Assembly (NCBI GenBank): GCA_902801365.1
Contig: CADCHY010000009.1
Span: 1 to 53,021 of the forward strand
Origin: an uncultured Succiniclasticum sp.
Lineage (GTDB): Bacteria > Bacillota > Negativicutes > Acidaminococcales > Acidaminococcaceae
Length of the DNA stretch: 53,021 nucleotides
Reading direction: 5' to 3'
In this document: piece by piece, positions 7,829 to 16,567 of the stretch
Numbering within the stretch: the first letter of the stretch is position 1
Layout of the letters: every line of letters begins with the position of its first letter
The notes under the pieces: model-generated
Seen by the model: only the letters and a program-made list of their open reading frames with translations
The model's database searches: none
Told to the model about the DNA's origin: nothing
Program-made: the position numbers and the translations under genes

Positions 7829-8020
7829 ATGCAAGAGAATGAATTAATAACCGTTCAAGAGGTGGCGGATATTTTTGAGAATCGGCTGTCATATAAAATG
7901 ATATTGCAGCTTGTCCATGAAAAAAAGCTGATTGGCAAAAAAATAGGCCGTAAGTATTATTTTTCAAGACAACACTGTATGGAGAAAAAGCGAAAATGGT
8001 TCAATATTCCGGTGTTATAA
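7829..8020 (+). CDS. Second small HTH (excisionase-like) protein
   Basis: A 63-residue helix-turn-helix_17-type protein: ELITVQEVADIFENRLSYKM, then VHEKKLIGKKIGRKYYFS, which is the common pattern of excisionase-family DNA-binding domains (strand ending in R-K-Y-Y-F). GGAGGTAAAAATAGATT lies before the ATG with a long spacer. Two HTH proteins of this class in a row suggest one may be the excisionase and the other a regulator; sequence alone does not tell which. Confidence 0.55.
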   Translation: MQENELITVQEVADIFENRLSYKMILQLVHEKKLIGKKIGRKYYFSRQHCMEKKRKWFNIPVL

Positions 8021-8117
8021 AGAATTATAATTAGGGACTGGAACGCTCCAAACTATTGAAAAATATTTAATAAGGCTGGCAGTAATAGTAATTAATAGGT
8101 AAGTAAGAGGAATATTT

Positions 8118-8606
8118 ATGGCGTATTATTCAAAAGAAGTATATGAAGGTAAACGCAGATATGCTGAAAAACGAAATCGACGTGATGCTGAGTTAATCAA
8201 AACCTTAACGCAAGAACAACATGATGCACTGGCACAACTGGCAGAGGCAAGACATGAGATGCACAGCAACACTGATGCTTTGATTCGGGGGGTAGACAGA
8301 CGAAGCGACATCGAATTTGAACTGTTTCAAGCGAACACGGCGTTGGAGAAAGCAGGATTGAAGCCCATCAAGGAACTACCTTTTGAGGAATGTGATGTCC
8401 GAGAGGAGTGTTGTACTTGGATTATCGATATTGATTTGCTTATCGAGATAGACGAATTTGACGAAGATAGATTTGATGAGATATATTATGAACTCAGTGA
8501 AAAATGGGAGAAAATTAACGACATCATTGAAGAATATCTGCGTAATATCGACGACGAACACGGAACACACTACGCTCCGACAGGATGGGGAAGATTTTTC
8601 TGGTAA
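8118..8606 (+). CDS. Acidic hypothetical protein of the integrative element
   Basis: A 162-residue protein with a basic N-terminal 40 residues (EGKRRYAEKRNRRDAELIK), a helical middle, and a strongly acidic C-terminal third (IDLLIEIDEFDEDRFDEI, EKINDIIEEYLRNIDDEHG), ending in the aromatic GWGRFFW. No family is recognised. It lies between the HTH genes and the integrase on the same strand, after a weak AGAGGAA ribosome site. A DNA-mimic or anti-restriction role is conceivable from the charge, but nothing else supports it. Confidence 0.5.
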   Translation: MAYYSKEVYEGKRRYAEKRNRRDAELIKTLTQEQHDALAQLAEARHEMHSNTDALIRGVDRRSDIEFELFQANTALEKAGLKPIKELPFEECDVREECCTWIIDIDLLIEIDEFDEDRFDEIYYELSEKWEKINDIIEEYLRNIDDEHGTHYAPTGWGRFFW

Positions 8607-8715
8607 ATGAAATATTGTACAAAATGGTTTTGGAAACGAGAAAAGCTGATAGGTAAAAGCAAGATAATAGATTAATTAAGAACTGAAAGACCCCCGTTAT
8701 TGAGAAAGGATAACG

Positions 8716-9945
8716 ATGCCAGGAACGGTTGTAAGTGTTGGTAAAAATAAATACAGGTTATATGTATCAAATGGGTCAGATGCGCGAGGGCATCCAATTC
8801 GTCATACGAAGACTATAATCGCAAAGTCAGAATTTGATGCAAAACGGCAACTAAATGAATTTTTCCTTGCCGTGAAGAAGAAACCGGCGGGCAACCCATC
8901 TCGGATTAAGTTTTTTGCATTTTACAAAATCTGGAAAGAACGCCACGGTCCATTGTTAAGCCCTACAACCTTTGATACTTATGTCGCAGCTATCGAGGAC
9001 AGAATCATCCCATATTTTGGAAATACACAACTCAAACGTATCAGCGAAACGCAGATCCTGGCGTTCTTGGAAGAATTGCAAATTGATGGCGAACGGCATG
9101 ATGGCAGGCGAGGTAAGCTGGCCCCGGCCAGCATCTTCAAGTTCTACCGTATTCTACGTGCGATGCTGAATCGGGCAGTGTCGTGGCATTACCTGACGGA
9201 GAACCCCTGCAACCGCATTGAACCGGAAGAACGCCCGAAGCCTAACTACAAGCCAAGGTTAATCTTGCAAAAAAATGAGTTGTCGGAATTCCTTAGTGCG
9301 TTGTTCAAGCAGAAAGATACAGCAACAAATACTAAATATAAGCTGATGATATACCTATTGCTGATCACAGGGATACGCCGGGGCGAACTGTATGCGCTGA
9401 CATGGGACGATGTGGATTTCGAAAACAAACGCCTGAGCGTCAGCAAGTCGGCTTATACTGTCAAAGGGAATCAACGAGGTACGAAGAAACCGAAAACGCT
9501 CCTGTCCAACAGGGCGGTCTTTTTTGATGATCTTGCGGCGAAACTGTTTGCACTTCACAAGGAACGGCAGGAAAAATGGTTGGGCAAGCATAAACTCAGT
9601 AATCCGGGGAAGTACTTGTTCCTTGCGACGGAAGGAAGGAATGGCGGAATGGAAGCGGCGCGCGCAAATCCCAGTTCCTTGTACCATTGGCTACGGCATT
9701 TCACCCAGGCAAATGGGCTGCCGCACATTTCTGTACATGCGTTACGCCATACGGCGGCGAGCTACGCGTTGGCAGGTGGTGCAGATCTGCTTTCTGTCCA
9801 GGCAATGCTTGGTCATGCGAAAGTATCTACAACCGGAATTTATCTGCATGTCTTAGAAGAGAACAAAGTTACAACAGCACGTAGGCTATCTTCAGCATAT
9901 GCAGAGATGTTGAATTCGAGCATCTCAGAAACTCCGAAACCATAA
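8716..9945 (+). CDS. Tyrosine recombinase / phage-type integrase
   Basis: A 409-residue integrase. An N-terminal arm-binding domain (about 1-60) is followed by the SAM-like core-binding domain (about 64-165) and the catalytic domain (about 185-385). Catalytic residues are visible: Arg221 in [13 protein letters not shown], Lys near 258-260, His341 and Arg344 in HALRHTAAS, His367 in LGHAKVSTT, and nucleophile Tyr376 in GIYLHV. GAAAGGATAACG precedes the ATG. The gene ends 169 bases from the 3' end of tRNA-Arg, the classic target of this family, so the element lies to the left of the tRNA. Related proteins act in Tn916-like and phage elements. Confidence 0.92.
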   Translation: MPGTVVSVGKNKYRLYVSNGSDARGHPIRHTKTIIAKSEFDAKRQLNEFFLAVKKKPAGNPSRIKFFAFYKIWKERHGPLLSPTTFDTYVAAIEDRIIPYFGNTQLKRISETQILAFLEELQIDGERHDGRRGKLAPASIFKFYRILRAMLNRAVSWHYLTENPCNRIEPEERPKPNYKPRLILQKNELSEFLSALFKQKDTATNTKYKLMIYLLLITGIRRGELYALTWDDVDFENKRLSVSKSAYTVKGNQRGTKKPKTLLSNRAVFFDDLAAKLFALHKERQEKWLGKHKLSNPGKYLFLATEGRNGGMEAARANPSSLYHWLRHFTQANGLPHISVHALRHTAASYALAGGADLLSVQAMLGHAKVSTTGIYLHVLEENKVTTARRLSSAYAEMLNSSISETPKP

Positions 9946-10019
9946 AGGGCATTAGTTTTAGTTACTTTAAGTACCTAATAATTCCATTGAATTCGGGTGA
10001 TTATCTATAACAATTTAAA

Positions 10020-10041
10020 AAATCTGCACGAAATCTGCACG
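10020..10041. repeat. Tandem 11-base repeats, candidate integrase arm sites
   Basis: AAATCTGCACG occurs twice in direct tandem (10020-10030, 10031-10041) between the integrase stop and tRNA-Arg. Direct repeats in this position are where Tn916/lambda-type integrases bind with their N-terminal domain. A single similar TTTGCACGA is found near 6640, which could mark the other end of the small element but is too short to be sure. Confidence 0.5.
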
Positions 10042-10080
10042 ATTTCTAAGAAATAACTCTAAAATCGAAAAAATAAAAAA

Positions 10081-10103
10081 GCTCCGGAATTAGCTTCCGG
10101 AGC
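10081..10103 (-). terminator. Terminator downstream of tRNA-Arg
   Basis: The stem GCTCCGGAA / TTCCGGAGC with a short loop is followed on the minus strand by TTTTTTATTTTTT. It lies 12 bases past the tRNA 3' end. Confidence 0.8.
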
Positions 10104-10114
10104 AGGGTTTGGTA

Positions 10115-10191
<77 letters not shown>

Positions 10192-10380
10192 ATGTAGATT
10201 TGCAGAAATCATTATATCACATTTTTTGCTAAATGCAAGGTAACAAACAAAAATGTTAAGAAAAGTTATTACGGGAAGTCTGCCTGATTCTTTTTATTCA
10301 TTGTTTCATGTGTTATAATAAATCAAATATGCTAACTTATTATAATGAAATAATGTATGGAAATATTTGGAGATATTACA

Positions 10381-11940
10381 ATGAAGCAGTTACCCGGCAA
10401 GGCAATCATTATTTTATTGGTAATCATCGGTTTTAATATTCTGTTTGGCATCGACGGGGTGGCGCTGCTTGACCCGGACGAGCCGGTCTATGCGGAAACC
10501 GCCAAAGAGATGATTCGGTTTAATGAATATCTTTCTCCCCGCATTTACAATGAGTACTGGTATGACAAACCGCCGATTTTTTACTGGCTGCTGGTTGGTT
10601 CATTAAAACTGTTCGGTGGTTTTTCCGAGCTGGCAGCCCGCCTGCCTGCGTCTCTGATGGCTATCGGAGCGGTCCTGTTGACAACGTTTTCTGCAGCCCG
10701 GCAGTTTAATGCCAGGGCAGGCTTCTGGTCCGGATTGGTCATGGGGACTACCGTCATGATTATGTACATGGGCAAAGCTTCGGTGACGGATACGACATTG
10801 CTGTTCTTCATGACAGGCGCGCTTCTTTGCTTTATGCATAGTAAGTACTGGCTGATGTACCTGTTTTGCGGATTTGCAGTGATGACGAAAGGCCCCATCG
10901 GGGTGGTGTTCCCCGGTGCGATTGTCTTCCTATATCTTCTGGTTACCCGCGATCTGGGACGTCTGTTACGTATGCACGTAATTCCCGGCTTACTGTTAGT
11001 AGCGGCGGTGGGAATGCCCTGGTATGTATTTATGTACCAGAATCACGGCATGGACTTTATTTATGAATTTATCGGTTTCCATAATATCAGCCGGTTTGCT
11101 GCACCGCTTCACCCGAACCGGGTGCACTGGTGGTTTTATCTGCCGGTCATTATCCTGGGGCTGTTTCCCTGGACCGGTGTGCTTTTGAAATCAATTAAAG
11201 ACGCTTTTACCAAAAGTTTGGGCAGGGAAAGTGCCAGGCTGCTGTTCCTTCAGGTCTGGTGGATCTTTGTGCTGGTGTTCTTTTCCATTGCCAAAACGAA
11301 GCAGGTTTCCTACATGCTGGTGTTACTGCCGGCGCTTTCTATGATTATCGGTTGGAATATTGAACGGATGACCTGCGACAACGGGAAATTACAGTCCGGG
11401 TGGGTTTTCGGGACCTTTATCATGTACCTGCTCATGGGAGCCGGATGGATTGTGGGCGGGCGTCAGCTGCCCGAGGTGGCAACGTATGGAATGGCTCTGG
11501 GAGCCGTTACGCTTGTGCTGGGCGTGCTGATTTTGCTTGCGCTGAAAAAATACTGTAATGTGGAAACGGCAGCCTGGCTTCATGTGGTTACGGGGCTGGT
11601 AACCATGGTAATGGCTTTTGGCGTGATGATGCCGCAGCTTCAGGACCGGTTCAGCGTGAAAACTATTGCAAAGACTTATGTGGCAGCAGAAAAAGATGCT
11701 TCGAGGGTACTTTACATCGACAAGTTCCTGCGCCCGGGCTTTATGCTGTACACGGATATTCCTGGCATTGAGGCGGATACCAACAGTGAAAAATCTTTGG
11801 ACGCAGTGAAGCAGGACAACCGCCCCAAGTACATTGTTATGCGTGAGTTCATGTATAATAAAATGAAAGATAAAATGGGTGGAGAAGAGTGGGAACTGTT
11901 GGAAAATAAGGCAGGCATCTGTATTTATAGGAGCCGGTAA
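10381..11940 (+). CDS. ArnT-like GT-C glycosyltransferase
   Basis: A 519-residue integral membrane glycosyltransferase of the ArnT/PMT (GT39/GT83-like) class. These enzymes move a sugar from a polyprenyl-phosphate carrier onto lipid A, protein or polymer on the outer face of the membrane. The N-terminal TM helix is followed by the catalytic loop DPDEPVYAETAKEM; DKPPIFYWLL and MTKGPIGVVFPG are further ArnT-family blocks. About a dozen TM segments and a soluble C-terminus are visible. The ATG at 10381 has GGAG 8 bases upstream; an in-frame ATG at 10357 lacks one. A GT2 enzyme follows, making a donor-synthase/transferase pair. The acceptor is unknown. Confidence 0.8.
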   Translation: MKQLPGKAIIILLVIIGFNILFGIDGVALLDPDEPVYAETAKEMIRFNEYLSPRIYNEYWYDKPPIFYWLLVGSLKLFGGFSELAARLPASLMAIGAVLLTTFSAARQFNARAGFWSGLVMGTTVMIMYMGKASVTDTTLLFFMTGALLCFMHSKYWLMYLFCGFAVMTKGPIGVVFPGAIVFLYLLVTRDLGRLLRMHVIPGLLLVAAVGMPWYVFMYQNHGMDFIYEFIGFHNISRFAAPLHPNRVHWWFYLPVIILGLFPWTGVLLKSIKDAFTKSLGRESARLLFLQVWWIFVLVFFSIAKTKQVSYMLVLLPALSMIIGWNIERMTCDNGKLQSGWVFGTFIMYLLMGAGWIVGGRQLPEVATYGMALGAVTLVLGVLILLALKKYCNVETAAWLHVVTGLVTMVMAFGVMMPQLQDRFSVKTIAKTYVAAEKDASRVLYIDKFLRPGFMLYTDIPGIEADTNSEKSLDAVKQDNRPKYIVMREFMYNKMKDKMGGEEWELLENKAGICIYRSR

Positions 11941-12043
11941 CTAACTGGTTGGCTCCATATTATTTTGTAACAGCTGTTGATGTTTCGTCTGCAAACCAAT
12001 TCAGTAGATTTAAAATAACCGAAACGCGAGGTTGAACCGGATA

Positions 12044-13015
12044 ATGTCTTCAGAAACCGTGCTGTACATGGTGATCCCCTGTTATAATGAGCAGGAGGTT
12101 TTGCCGGATTCAGCGGAAAAACTTAGAAATAAAATTTCAGATTTAATTACACGAAAGAAAATCAGTAAAAACAGCAAAATCTGTTTTGTGAATGACGGAA
12201 GCAGGGACCGTACCTGGGCGATTATCCGGGAACTATGTCAACGGGACCTGGTATATTCCGGTATCTGCCTGGCCCACAACGAAGGACATCAGAATGCGGT
12301 GCTGGCCGGCCTTATGACGGTACAGCCCTATTGCGACGCGGCCATCAGCATGGATGCTGACCTGCAGGACGATATTGATGCCATAGACGCTATGATAGAT
12401 AAATACGATGAAGGCTGTAATATCGTGTACGGCGTCAGGGATAACCGGGAGACAGATACTTTTTTCAAAAGGGTTACGGCAGAAGGCTTCTACCGTTTTA
12501 TGAAAATGATGGGAGCGGATGTAATCTTTAACCACGCGGATTTCCGCCTTATGGACAAACAGGCGCTGGCTGCTTTCGGGGATTATCAGGAAGTGAATCT
12601 GTTCCTGCGGGGCATTGTGCCTATGATCGGGCTAAAACATGACTGTGTGTATTATAAGCGGAAAGAACGGCTGGCAGGGGAGAGCAAGTATCCCCTGAAA
12701 AAGATGTTTGCCTTTGCCTGGCAGGGGATTACTTCCCTGTCGTCCAAACCTATCAAATTTATTGTAGATTTGGGACTGGGCATATCGGTAATCAGCGGGC
12801 TGGTATTGATCTGGTCATTGTTCCGGCATTTTACCGGACAGACAATTGCAGGCTGGACCAGTCTGATTATTTCCCTGTGGCTGCTGGGCGGACTGATTCT
12901 GCTGGCTGTCGGTATCATCGGCGAGTACGTGGGGAAGATTTATCTGGAAGTGAAACGCCGCCCCCGGTATCTGGTACAGGAGTTTATAGACGCCAACACA
13001 AAAGAGGAAAAATAA
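12044..13015 (+). CDS. Polyprenyl-phosphate glycosyltransferase (GT2, DPM1/GtrB-like)
   Basis: A 323-residue GT2 enzyme that likely charges undecaprenyl phosphate with a sugar. The Rossmann-like catalytic domain includes VIPCYNEQEVL, FVNDGSRDRTW and MDADLQDD (the DxD-type metal/nucleotide site), then FLRGIVPMIG. Two C-terminal TM helices (about 235-260 and 270-300) are followed by the conserved GIIGEYVGKIYLEVKRRPRY. The ATG at 12044 is chosen over a TTG at 12032 because GAGG ends right at the TTG, leaving no spacer. It sits 103 bases after the ArnT-like gene and probably supplies its donor, like ArnC with ArnT. Confidence 0.85.
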   Translation: MSSETVLYMVIPCYNEQEVLPDSAEKLRNKISDLITRKKISKNSKICFVNDGSRDRTWAIIRELCQRDLVYSGICLAHNEGHQNAVLAGLMTVQPYCDAAISMDADLQDDIDAIDAMIDKYDEGCNIVYGVRDNRETDTFFKRVTAEGFYRFMKMMGADVIFNHADFRLMDKQALAAFGDYQEVNLFLRGIVPMIGLKHDCVYYKRKERLAGESKYPLKKMFAFAWQGITSLSSKPIKFIVDLGLGISVISGLVLIWSLFRHFTGQTIAGWTSLIISLWLLGGLILLAVGIIGEYVGKIYLEVKRRPRYLVQEFIDANTKEEK

Positions 13016-13074
13016 AAAAAGACTATCTGCGTCGGAATCGCCAGATTTTCATCCTGCGTTACAGAAAGTCTTTT
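13014..13074. terminator. Bidirectional terminator between GT2 gene and tRNA-Gly
   Basis: AAAAAAAGACT (13014-13024) pairs with AGTCTTTT (13067-13074), with extra CTG/CAG pairing inside. On the minus strand it ends in a seven-T run past tRNA-Gly. Confidence 0.55.
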
Positions 13075-13085
13075 CAGACAAAAAA

Positions 13086-13159
13086 TGGAGCGGGCGATGG
13101 GAATCGAACCCACAACATCAGCTTGGAAGGCTGGAGTTTTACCACTAAACTACACCCGC
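13086..13159 (-). tRNA. tRNA-Gly (anticodon TCC)
   Basis: A 74-base tRNA with encoded CCA: acceptor GCGGGTG with CGCCCGC, D-arm TAGTTTAGTGGTAAAA, anticodon loop CTTCCAA with TCC, T-loop GGTTCGATTCC. Confidence 0.93.
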
Positions 13160-13247
13160 ATATCAATTTTGGACAACCAAAATCTACAAAATATAATACA
13201 TGAAACAGTATGGTTTGTCAAGTTTAATTGAAAGAGGAGGGGTTATC

Positions 13248-13658
13248 ATGACGAGAGTAAAAGAGACGATTGAACGCCACGACAAAGGTTACAACTGTGC
13301 GCAGTCCGTGGCCTGTACCTATGCCGATCTGGTAGGGCTGGATGAAGCAACCATGTTTAAGGTGACGGAAGGCCTGGGCAAGGGCATGGGCGGAACCTTG
13401 GCGACCTGTGGCGCGTTAAGCGGCGCCTGTGTGCTGGCAGGGATGAAACGCAGCACGGGAAATCTGGAAACACCGGACAGCAAATTGGAAACCTATAAGC
13501 TGGCTGAAGAAATTGTTAATAAATTCCAGGAACAGTGCCATTCGTTAGTATGCCGGGAACTGAAAGGAATGGATACAGGAAAAGTTCTGACTCCTTGCCC
13601 GGACTGTATCATGAACGCTGCCCGTATTGCGGAAGAAGTGCTGGATTTAAAGGCATAG
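13248..13658 (+). CDS. C_GCAxxG_C_C family protein
   Basis: A 136-residue cysteine-rich protein of the C_GCAxxG_C_C family. The defining pattern is present: YNCAQSVACTYAD, then GLGKGMGGTLATCGALSGAC, then CHSLVCRELKG, and PCPDCIMNAARIAEEVL at the end. The family is thought to be redox- or metal-related, and no reaction is established. AGAGGAGGGG lies 6 bases before the ATG at 13248, so the longer frame from 13200 is not used. It stands alone between tRNA-Gly and tRNA-Pro with its own terminator. Confidence 0.85.
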   Translation: MTRVKETIERHDKGYNCAQSVACTYADLVGLDEATMFKVTEGLGKGMGGTLATCGALSGACVLAGMKRSTGNLETPDSKLETYKLAEEIVNKFQEQCHSLVCRELKGMDTGKVLTPCPDCIMNAARIAEEVLDLKA

Positions 13659-13740
13659 GTGTTTTATCTAAAAAACACACTAACCGAAACACCGGTTTTG
13701 TTGAAGAACGTTGTGTAACAAAAAAATTATTCCATAAAAA

Positions 13741-13782
13741 AACAGCCGCTTGCAGTTCACATGCAACCGGCTGTTTTCTTTT
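13741..13782 (+). terminator. Terminator after the C_GCAxxG_C_C gene
   Basis: AACAGCCG (13741-13748) pairs with CGGCTGTT (13768-13775), with an inner TTGCA/TGCAA stem, followed by TTCTTTTT. Confidence 0.75.
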
Positions 13783-13792
13783 TAAATTAAGA

Positions 13793-13869
<77 letters not shown>

Positions 13870-13960
13870 ACGTATTTCGGAACCGGCCTGCGTATTGCCG
13901 GACAGTTTTTCATTATTTCGCAGTAAAGCTATTATATATGAGCGCAACACGGTTGTCAAG

Positions 13961-14001
13961 AAAAAACGAAGACCGGCTTCCCGAACAGGAAAACCGGTCT
14001 T
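13961..14001 (-). terminator. Terminator of the rubrerythrin gene
   Basis: AAGACCGG / CCGGTCTT stem with an inner TTCC/GGAA pairing; on the minus strand it is followed by TTCGTTTTTTC. It begins 16 bases after the rubrerythrin stop. Confidence 0.8.
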
Positions 14002-14016
14002 GCGTTATCAATGGTA

Positions 14017-14559
14017 TTATTTAAAGTAGCGTTCCAGTAAGCCTTTGAAAGCTTTGCCATGACGGGCTTCGTCCCGGGCCATTTCATGAACGGTGTCATG
14101 AATTGCGTCCAGGTTCAGCGCTTTGGCGCGTTTTGCCAGATCGGTCTTACCGGCGGTTGCGCCATTTTCGGCTTCTACGCGCATTTCCAGATTCTTTTTG
14201 GTGCTGTCGGTGATTACTTCGCCTAACAGTTCCGCAAATTTGGCAGCATGTTCCGCTTCTTCATAAGCAGCTTTTTCCCAATACAGACCGATTTCCGGAT
14301 AGCCTTCCCGGAATGCGACGCGGGCCATGGCCAGATACATGCCTACTTCGGAGCACTCGCCATTGAAGTTGGCGCGCAGGTCGGCTTTGATATCTTCGGG
14401 AACGTCAGCGGCCACGCCTACAACGTGTTCGGCAGCCCAGGTCATATCGCCGGCCTGCTCAACAAATTTGGAAGCAGGAGCGCCGCACTGGGGGCATTTT
14501 GCCGGGGGCTCGGTCCCTTCATACACATAGCCGCAAACAGAACAAACAAATTTTTTCAT
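14017..14559 (-). CDS. Reverse rubrerythrin (NADH peroxidase)
   Basis: A 180-residue non-haem iron protein. The rubredoxin FeS4 centre comes first (Cys6, Cys9, Cys22, Cys25 in [12 protein letters not shown] and AKCPQCGAP) and the four-helix di-iron domain second (residues about 40-180, with [33 protein letters not shown] and [13 protein letters not shown] giving E, ExxH ligands). This order is the 'reverse' of classical rubrerythrin, as in the clostridial H2O2/O2-reducing proteins. It detoxifies peroxide using electrons from NAD(P)H through a reductase encoded elsewhere. GGAGGTAATC precedes the ATG. Single-gene unit with its own terminator; the 317-base upstream region may hold a PerR site, but I could not identify one. 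Confidence 0.9.
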   Translation of the reverse strand: MKKFVCSVCGYVYEGTEPPAKCPQCGAPASKFVEQAGDMTWAAEHVVGVAADVPEDIKADLRANFNGECSEVGMYLAMARVAFREGYPEIGLYWEKAAYEEAEHAAKFAELLGEVITDSTKKNLEMRVEAENGATAGKTDLAKRAKALNLDAIHDTVHEMARDEARHGKAFKGLLERYFK

Positions 14560-14875
14560 GATGATTACCTCCGTATCTTTTTATTTCTTTAAATATCTCT
14601 ATGGTACGGATGCTACCGTTCCTCGTAAAAAAAGTATAGCATTGCGGGGAACCCCCTGTCAACGAAACAATTTGTGAATTAACCTGTACCATTGGAGTTT
14701 TTTGCAGAGTGATTACGCAAAGAAAGAGGGGTATCGTTCCCGATACATCGAAAGCAGTACATGAGCAAAGCAATTTGTTAACGATTTTTGAAAAACGCAA
14801 TGAAATGCTTGTCAAATACGGCTAAAAACGATAATATTATCATGTATCTTTGTTTGTATTTTTAAGGAGAAGCTG
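14560..14875. other. Divergent intergenic region (rubrerythrin / flippase)
   Basis: No gene is seen. The right half holds the flippase promoter at 14809-14837. The left half must contain the rubrerythrin promoter, but no consensus pair stands out. There is no clear riboswitch or repeat. Confidence 0.5.
14809..14837 (+). promoter_or_regulatory. Promoter of the MOP-family flippase gene
   Basis: TTGTCA (14809-14814), a 17-base spacer and TAATAT (14832-14837), 39 bases before the ATG. Confidence 0.55.
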
Positions 14876-16474
14876 ATGAAAAGCGATAACAGTTTTCTGA
14901 AAGGCACGCTGATCCTCACCGTATCCAGTATCGTGGTGAAGGTCATCGGCGCACTGAACTGGATATTGTTGAGCCGTGTGCTGGGCGGGGAGGGCATCGG
15001 TCTGTACCAGATGGGTTTTCCCATTTACCTGATGGCGATCACGGTTTCCTCGGCAGGCATACCGGTGGCGATTTCCATCGTGACGGCGGAAAAAGTTGCG
15101 CAAAACGACTTTAAAGGCGCGGAGCGGGTATTCCATGTTACACTGCGCCTGCTGTTTATAACCGGATTGGTATTCTCTCTGGCGCTGTTCTTTGGCGCGC
15201 AGAAACTGATTGACTGGCAGTTTATCCGGGATGCCAGGGCCTATTATTCCATCATTGCCCTGGCGCCGGCGGTATTTTTCGTAACATTTCTGGCCAGCTT
15301 CCGCGGGTACCTGCAGGGCTGGCAAATTATGACGCCTACCGCCTGTTCCGAAATTACGGAACAGCTGGTGCGGGTCGTAACCATGCTGTTTTTTGCATCC
15401 TATTTCCTGCCCCGGGGCCTGGCTGCGGCGGCAGGGGGCGCCAGTATGGGGGCGGGCGCCGGCGCATTTTGCGCGTTGCTGGTGCTGATGTTTTTCTATC
15501 AGCGGCTGAAAAAAGACCTGAAAGCAAAGCAGAGCCTGCAAAACACGGATGCGGTTCAGGAATCGTCTTCGTCTATTATTTCGCGCCTGCTGAAGCTGGC
15601 GCTTCCGGTTTCCCTTACCAGCCTGATGCTTCCCATCGTGGCCAACCTGGATCTGCTCATTGTACCCCAGCGGCTGGAAGCGGCCGGGTTTGACGTGCGC
15701 CACGCCACAGAGTTGTTCGGTTACCTGACCGGCATGGCTGTACCGCTGGTGAATTTGTCTACGATTTTTACGGCGGCGCTGGCCATCAGTCTGGTGCCTG
15801 CCATTTCGGAAGCCCGTGCCCTGGGTTGGCAGGAAAGCATCCGCCACAAAACAGGTGTGGCGTTCCGGGTTGCCATGATTGTGACATTTCCCTGCTTTAT
15901 GGGGTTGTTTTGTCTGGCAGAAAAGGTGGCAGGGCTGATTTACAATGCTCCTGGTGCTGCTCCGGCTATCCAGGCCATGAGTATCGGCATCGTGCTGCTG
16001 GGTATGCACCAGGTCAGCACGGCGGTGCTGCAGGGCATGGGGCGTACCAGTATTCCGGTTCTCAATATGGTCGCTGCCTGCGTTGTAAAGGTCCTGCTGA
16101 ACTGGACGCTGACCGCCATTCCCTGGCTGGGTATTCGCGGTTCTGCCATAGCTACCGTGGCGGATTTCGGCGTGGCGGCGCTGATTAATATGTACTTTAT
16201 ATATAAGCTGACAGGTTATAAAATGTCATTGCCTGTGTTTTTGAAACCGCTGGTCGCTGTCTGCGTCATGGGCGTTGCGATTCTCGGCGTCCTGTATGTG
16301 GCATCCGGGCTTGGCGGCTGGGTTCTTCTGCTGTGCATTCCTGTTGCGGCCATTGTTTACGGCGTAGTCTTAACGTTCATCGGCGGCCTCACGAAAGAAG
16401 ACCTGGAGAGCCTGCCGTATCTGGGGAACCGTATCCTGCGTATCGGGCAGAGACTGGGCACATTTAAAGAGTAA
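14876..16474 (+). CDS. Polysaccharide/lipid II flippase-like MOP-family protein (SpoVB/MurJ-like)
   Basis: A 532-residue membrane protein with about 14 TM segments, of the MATE/MOP superfamily branch that holds SpoVB, MurJ-like and polysaccharide exporters. Recognisable blocks are FLKGTLILTVSSIVVKVIGA at the start, LPVSLTSLMLPIVANLDLLI in the middle and VLQGMGRTSIPVLNM near residue 385. These proteins flip undecaprenyl-linked cell-wall or polysaccharide precursors. AAGGAGAAGCTG before the ATG fixes the start. The M23 peptidase gene follows on the same strand 93 bases on, consistent with an envelope role. Exact substrate cannot be told from sequence. Confidence 0.85.
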   Translation: MKSDNSFLKGTLILTVSSIVVKVIGALNWILLSRVLGGEGIGLYQMGFPIYLMAITVSSAGIPVAISIVTAEKVAQNDFKGAERVFHVTLRLLFITGLVFSLALFFGAQKLIDWQFIRDARAYYSIIALAPAVFFVTFLASFRGYLQGWQIMTPTACSEITEQLVRVVTMLFFASYFLPRGLAAAAGGASMGAGAGAFCALLVLMFFYQRLKKDLKAKQSLQNTDAVQESSSSIISRLLKLALPVSLTSLMLPIVANLDLLIVPQRLEAAGFDVRHATELFGYLTGMAVPLVNLSTIFTAALAISLVPAISEARALGWQESIRHKTGVAFRVAMIVTFPCFMGLFCLAEKVAGLIYNAPGAAPAIQAMSIGIVLLGMHQVSTAVLQGMGRTSIPVLNMVAACVVKVLLNWTLTAIPWLGIRGSAIATVADFGVAALINMYFIYKLTGYKMSLPVFLKPLVAVCVMGVAILGVLYVASGLGGWVLLLCIPVAAIVYGVVLTFIGGLTKEDLESLPYLGNRILRIGQRLGTFKE

Positions 16475-16567
16475 TTGTCTGACATAAAACCGTTAAAGGT
16501 TTTGCGTACACTATTTTGCAAATATTGGATGTAAAAACTGCAAAACTGAAAAAATACTGGTGATATT

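Noticed and set aside
1..10114. Second attachment site for the tyrosine integrase
   Set aside because: No second copy of the tRNA-Arg T-arm/acceptor sequence was found; other tRNA genes share only the general GATTCGAACCC-type motif.
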